A DNA stretch of 64,000 nucleotides, taken from the NCBI RefSeq assembly GCF_000612545.2, contig NZ_CP097800.1, forward strand, positions 372,001 to 436,000, in the 5' to 3' direction. Positions 61,612 through 64,000 of the stretch are shown one piece after another (the first letter of the stretch is position 1; the number at the start of each line of letters is the position of its first letter). This DNA is from Streptomyces sp. PCS3-D2. GTDB lineage: Bacteria; Actinomycetota; Actinomycetes; Streptomycetales; Streptomycetaceae. The position numbers were made by a program, and so were the translations under genes. The notes beneath the pieces are model-generated. The model was given only the letters and a program-made list of their open reading frames with translations. It had not been told where the DNA came from and searched no databases.

Positions 61612-61651
61612 CCCCGGTCGCCTTCCGCGGGTGCGCGGAAGGCGACCGGGG
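61612..61651 (-). terminator. Strong terminator downstream of mscR
   Basis: Perfect 18-bp inverted repeat (arm CCCCGGTCGCCTTCCGCG) with GGTG loop, 51 bp after the mscR stop. Part of the right arm (GTGCGCGGAAGGC) is repeated directly after it. Confidence 0.85.
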
Positions 61652-61701
61652 TGCGCGGAAGGCGGTGGCCGGGCCTCCGGAGCCGCAGCTGCCTGGACGG
61701 G

Positions 61702-62787
61702 TCAGAACTCGACGACCGAGCGGAGCACCTCGCCGCGCTCCATCCGGGTGAAGGCGTCCTCGACCCCGTCGAGCGGGATGGTTTCGGAGACGAAGGCGTC
61801 CAGGTCGAGCCGCCCCTGCAGGTAGAGGTCGATCAGCAGGGGGAAATCCCGCTCGGGCAGGCAGTCGCCGTACCAGGAGGACTTCAGGGCGCCGCCGCGG
61901 CCGAAGACGTCCAGGAGGGGGAGTTCGAGCTTCATCTCCGGGGTGGGCACGCCGACCAGGACCACCGTCCCGGCCAGGTCGCGGGCGTAGAAGGCCTGCT
62001 GGTAGGTCTCGGGACGGCCGACGGCGTCGATGACGACGTCGGCTCCGTTGCCGCCGGTCAAAGCCTGGACCGCCTTCACGACGTCCTCGGTGCGGCCGTT
62101 GACGGTGTGTGTGGCGCCGAGGCCGCGGGCCCATTCCAGCTTCCGGTCGTCCAGGTCCACCGCGATGATCCGCGAGGCGCCCGCGAGCCTGGCGCCGGCC
62201 ACGGCCGCGTTGCCCACTCCCCCGCAGCCGATGACGGCGACGGAGTCGCCGCGCCCGACGTTCCCGGTGTTGAGGGCGGCGCCGAGGCCGGCCATCACGC
62301 CGCAGCCGAGGAGTCCGGCTGCGGCGGGGGACGCGGCCGGGTCCACCTTGGTGCACTGACCGGCCGCGACCAGGGTCTTCTCGGCGAAGGCGCCGATCCC
62401 GAGGGCCGGGGAGAGCGGGGTGCCGTCCTCCAGTGTCATGGGCTGGGTGGCGTTGTGCGTGGCGAAGCAGTACCAGGGGCGCCCGCGTTTGCAGGCCCGG
62501 CAGGTCCCGCACACCGCTCGCCAGTTGAGGACGACGAAGTCGCCCGGCGCCACGGAGGTGACGTCCGGCCCGACCGACTCGACGATTCCGGCGGCCTCGT
62601 GGCCGAGCAGGAAGGGGAACTCGTCGTTGATCCCGCCTTCGCGGTAGTGCAGGTCGGTGTGGCAGACCCCGCAGGCCTGCACCCGGACGAGCGCCTCCCC
62701 CGGTCCCGGGTCGGGCACGAGGATCGTCGTCGTCTCCACCGGTGCGCCCTTGCTCCGGGCGATGACCCCTCGTACTCGATGTGTCAC
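61702..62787 (-). CDS. mscR: S-(hydroxymethyl)mycothiol dehydrogenase
   Basis: 361 residues, the family length. NAD-dependent oxidation of the formaldehyde-mycothiol adduct to the S-formyl form, the actinobacterial formaldehyde-detoxification enzyme. MDR fold with catalytic Zn ligands Cys42 and His63 ([24 protein letters not shown]), structural Zn Cys93/96/99/107 ([15 protein letters not shown]), and the Rossmann motif [12 protein letters not shown]. The GTG at 62787 gives the correct length. The partner MBL-fold hydrolase often found downstream is not here; a peptidase is. Confidence 0.93.
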   Translation of the reverse strand: MTHRVRGVIARSKGAPVETTTILVPDPGPGEALVRVQACGVCHTDLHYREGGINDEFPFLLGHEAAGIVESVGPDVTSVAPGDFVVLNWRAVCGTCRACKRGRPWYCFATHNATQPMTLEDGTPLSPALGIGAFAEKTLVAAGQCTKVDPAASPAAAGLLGCGVMAGLGAALNTGNVGRGDSVAVIGCGGVGNAAVAGARLAGASRIIAVDLDDRKLEWARGLGATHTVNGRTEDVVKAVQALTGGNGADVVIDAVGRPETYQQAFYARDLAGTVVLVGVPTPEMKLELPLLDVFGRGGALKSSWYGDCLPERDFPLLIDLYLQGRLDLDAFVSETIPLDGVEDAFTRMERGEVLRSVVEF

Positions 62788-62860
62788 GTCGTACCCCGCT
62801 CTGATCGGTTCGGTATGGATCAACGAACGTACACGGACGGCACCCGGTAAGGGAGTTGTG

Positions 62861-63850
62861 TCACGCTTCGGCGCGCGACCCGGCTAGATCCGGTGGTAGG
62901 GCGGCGCGAACTGCGGCGCCGAAGGCGGCCACGGCGGGGTGGGCGGCGGCCCCGCTGCGGAAGGCGAGGCCGGTGCGCCGCTGCATCACCAGCCGGGTGA
63001 GGCGCACCGCCGGGTCGGGGCGGCCCGCCACCCCGAGCTGGGGTACGACCGCCACGCCCTGGCCCGCCGCGACCAGCGCGAGCACGGTCGCGAAGTCGTC
63101 GACCTGGTGGCGCACCCGGGGGGTGAACCCGGCCGCCTGGCAGGCCCGTGTCGTCATGGTGTGGCAGAGGGTGCCGTCCGTGGCGGTGATCCAGGGGGAC
63201 CTGGCGTGCGTACGCAGGGCCGCGCCCTGGTCGGGCGCCGGGGGCGGCTGCGGGAGGTCCCCGGCGGCCGCCCGGCCGCCCGGCGGGCCCGACCCCCCGG
63301 CCGCCCCGGGACTCCCGCCGGTCGGCTCGGCCAGGTACATCGCCTCGCCGTACAGGGGCTCGGTGTCCAGCCCCGGCTCCCGCTCGGCGGGTACGAAGTC
63401 GTACGCGTGGACCAGTGCGACGTCCAGGTCCCCGGCCCGCAGGGCATGGGCGACCGCCGCCGGGTCGGTCTCGCAGAGCATGGGTTCGAGCCCCGGGTGG
63501 CGACGGGCGAGGGTCATCAGGGCAGCCGGGACGATCGCGCGGGTCGCGGTGGGGAAGGCACCGATCCGCAGGGCGCCGGCGAGGCCCCCGCGGGCCTCGG
63601 CGAGGTCGGCGTCCGCCTGCTCCAGCCGCTCCAGGACCGCCTCGGCGTGCCGCACCAGGTTCTGCCCGGCCGGGGTGAGCCGCACCCGCCGGCCGGTGCG
63701 CTCCAGCAGGGGCAGGCCGGCCTCCCGTTCCAGCACGCCGAGCTGCTGGGACACCGCCGAAGGGCTGAAGCAGAGGGCCTCGGCCACAGCGGCGATCGTG
63801 CCGCGGCAGGCGAGTTCGCGCAGCAGGCGCAGGCGCCGTACATCGAGCAT
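62861..63850 (-). CDS. LysR-family transcriptional regulator
   Basis: 329 residues. N-terminal HTH (3-62; [36 protein letters not shown]) and linker helix, then the two-lobed periplasmic-binding-like effector domain (about 90-310). Lobe 2 is interrupted by a low-complexity Pro/Gly/Ala insertion (about residues 183-220, [20 protein letters not shown] and a Pro-rich continuation), unusual for the family. Start at 63850. Divergent from the gene starting at 63922, its likely target. Confidence 0.92.
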   Translation of the reverse strand: MLDVRRLRLLRELACRGTIAAVAEALCFSPSAVSQQLGVLEREAGLPLLERTGRRVRLTPAGQNLVRHAEAVLERLEQADADLAEARGGLAGALRIGAFPTATRAIVPAALMTLARRHPGLEPMLCETDPAAVAHALRAGDLDVALVHAYDFVPAEREPGLDTEPLYGEAMYLAEPTGGSPGAAGGSGPPGGRAAAGDLPQPPPAPDQGAALRTHARSPWITATDGTLCHTMTTRACQAAGFTPRVRHQVDDFATVLALVAAGQGVAVVPQLGVAGRPDPAVRLTRLVMQRRTGLAFRSGAAAHPAVAAFGAAVRAALPPDLAGSRAEA

Positions 63851-63921
63851 CGGCTCAGCTTACGCAGGGAGTAAGAAACGTGAACTGGATTCGATGCTCA
63901 CGGGCGGTGAGGCTCGTGCGC
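63851..63921. promoter_or_regulatory. Divergent LysR/target promoter region
   Basis: 71 bp between divergent starts; AT-richer at 63858-63890 (AAGAAACGTGAACTGGATTC). It would hold the LysR T-N11-A box, but no unique match could be chosen. Confidence 0.4.
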
Positions 63922-64000
63922 ATGACACAGAACACCTCACAGGACACCTCACAGAACGCGTCCCGGAACACGTCAGGGAACACCGCAGCGGTCCCGCTCC
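63922..64000 (+). CDS. Start of an unknown gene (3' partial)
   Basis: ATG at 63922 runs open to the end of the window; the first 26 codons are Thr/Asn/Ser/Gln-rich (MTQNTSQDTSQNASRNTSG) with imperfect TSQ/TSG repeats. Too short to identify. Its position opposite a LysR regulator suggests a transporter or enzyme controlled by it, but this is inference only. Confidence 0.6.
   Translation, partial: MTQNTSQDTSQNASRNTSGNTAAVPL

Overview
The window is high-GC actinobacterial chromosome and almost certainly Streptomyces. The evidence is a chaplin, two tyrosinase/caddie (mel) pairs, a class I cholesterol oxidase, a GH18 chitinase with a DasR-type operator, an S-(hydroxymethyl)mycothiol dehydrogenase, Tat signals, GTG/TTG starts and very strong third-position GC. 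It looks like ordinary chromosome with accessory metabolism and secreted enzymes. I see no prophage, insertion sequence or CRISPR array. The main sign of rearrangement is a short-chain dehydrogenase cut off against a PIG-L gene near 59110.

Layout. 1-3.7 kb: the end of an ABC exporter, a VOC protein, a small hypothetical, and a GntR regulator divergent from gluconokinase. 3.7-7.2 kb: a minus-strand cassette of a degenerate beta-lactamase-fold protein, a cytochrome P450 and an unknown protein. 7.3-13.2 kb: a 1200-residue multidomain subtilase, then a DHA2 drug exporter with a coupled membrane protein. 13.3-19.2 kb: cholesterol oxidase, a dehydrogenase/carboxymuconolactone decarboxylase pair, a cupin-XRE regulator with a tiny DUF6126-like gene, and an ATP-dependent DNA ligase. 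19.4-26.4 kb: an exporter whose ATPase is fused to an extracytoplasmic S15 hydrolase, an aldo/keto reductase, and a second S15-like hydrolase. 26.5-29.7 kb: a cobalamin-riboswitch-controlled btuFCD operon and a tRNA-Trp. 29.9-38.7 kb: chitinase, a membrane-tethered ECF sigma factor fused to a CAP domain, an epimerase, a methyltransferase, glutamate decarboxylase, and a two-HTH MerR regulator divergent from an erythromycin-esterase homologue. 38.9-43.9 kb: melC1-melC2 and a CitA/CitB-type two-component system divergent from dctA. 44-53.9 kb: a second subtilase, an FhuF-like protein, GNAT proteins, two esterases, a chaplin and a second tyrosinase pair (melD). 54-57.3 kb: a quinone oxidoreductase/acyl-CoA dehydrogenase operon. 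57.5-64 kb: a secreted repeat protein, the SDR remnant, PIG-L, a proline-iminopeptidase-like enzyme, mycothiol-dependent formaldehyde dehydrogenase, LysR, and the start of a divergent gene.

Regulation is unusually readable. There is a complete B12 box with a possible anti-Shine-Dalgarno helix, a DasR-like element inside the chitinase promoter, palindromic operator candidates next to the cupin-XRE, MerR, dctA and acyl-CoA dehydrogenase genes, a BldN-like promoter before the chaplin, and many perfect hairpin terminators. The most unusual proteins are the ECF-sigma/CAP fusion (31788-33377) and the S15-hydrolase/ABC-ATPase fusion (19368-22181). Both appear to join an extracytoplasmic catalytic or sensory domain to a cytoplasmic regulatory or ATPase domain in one chain.
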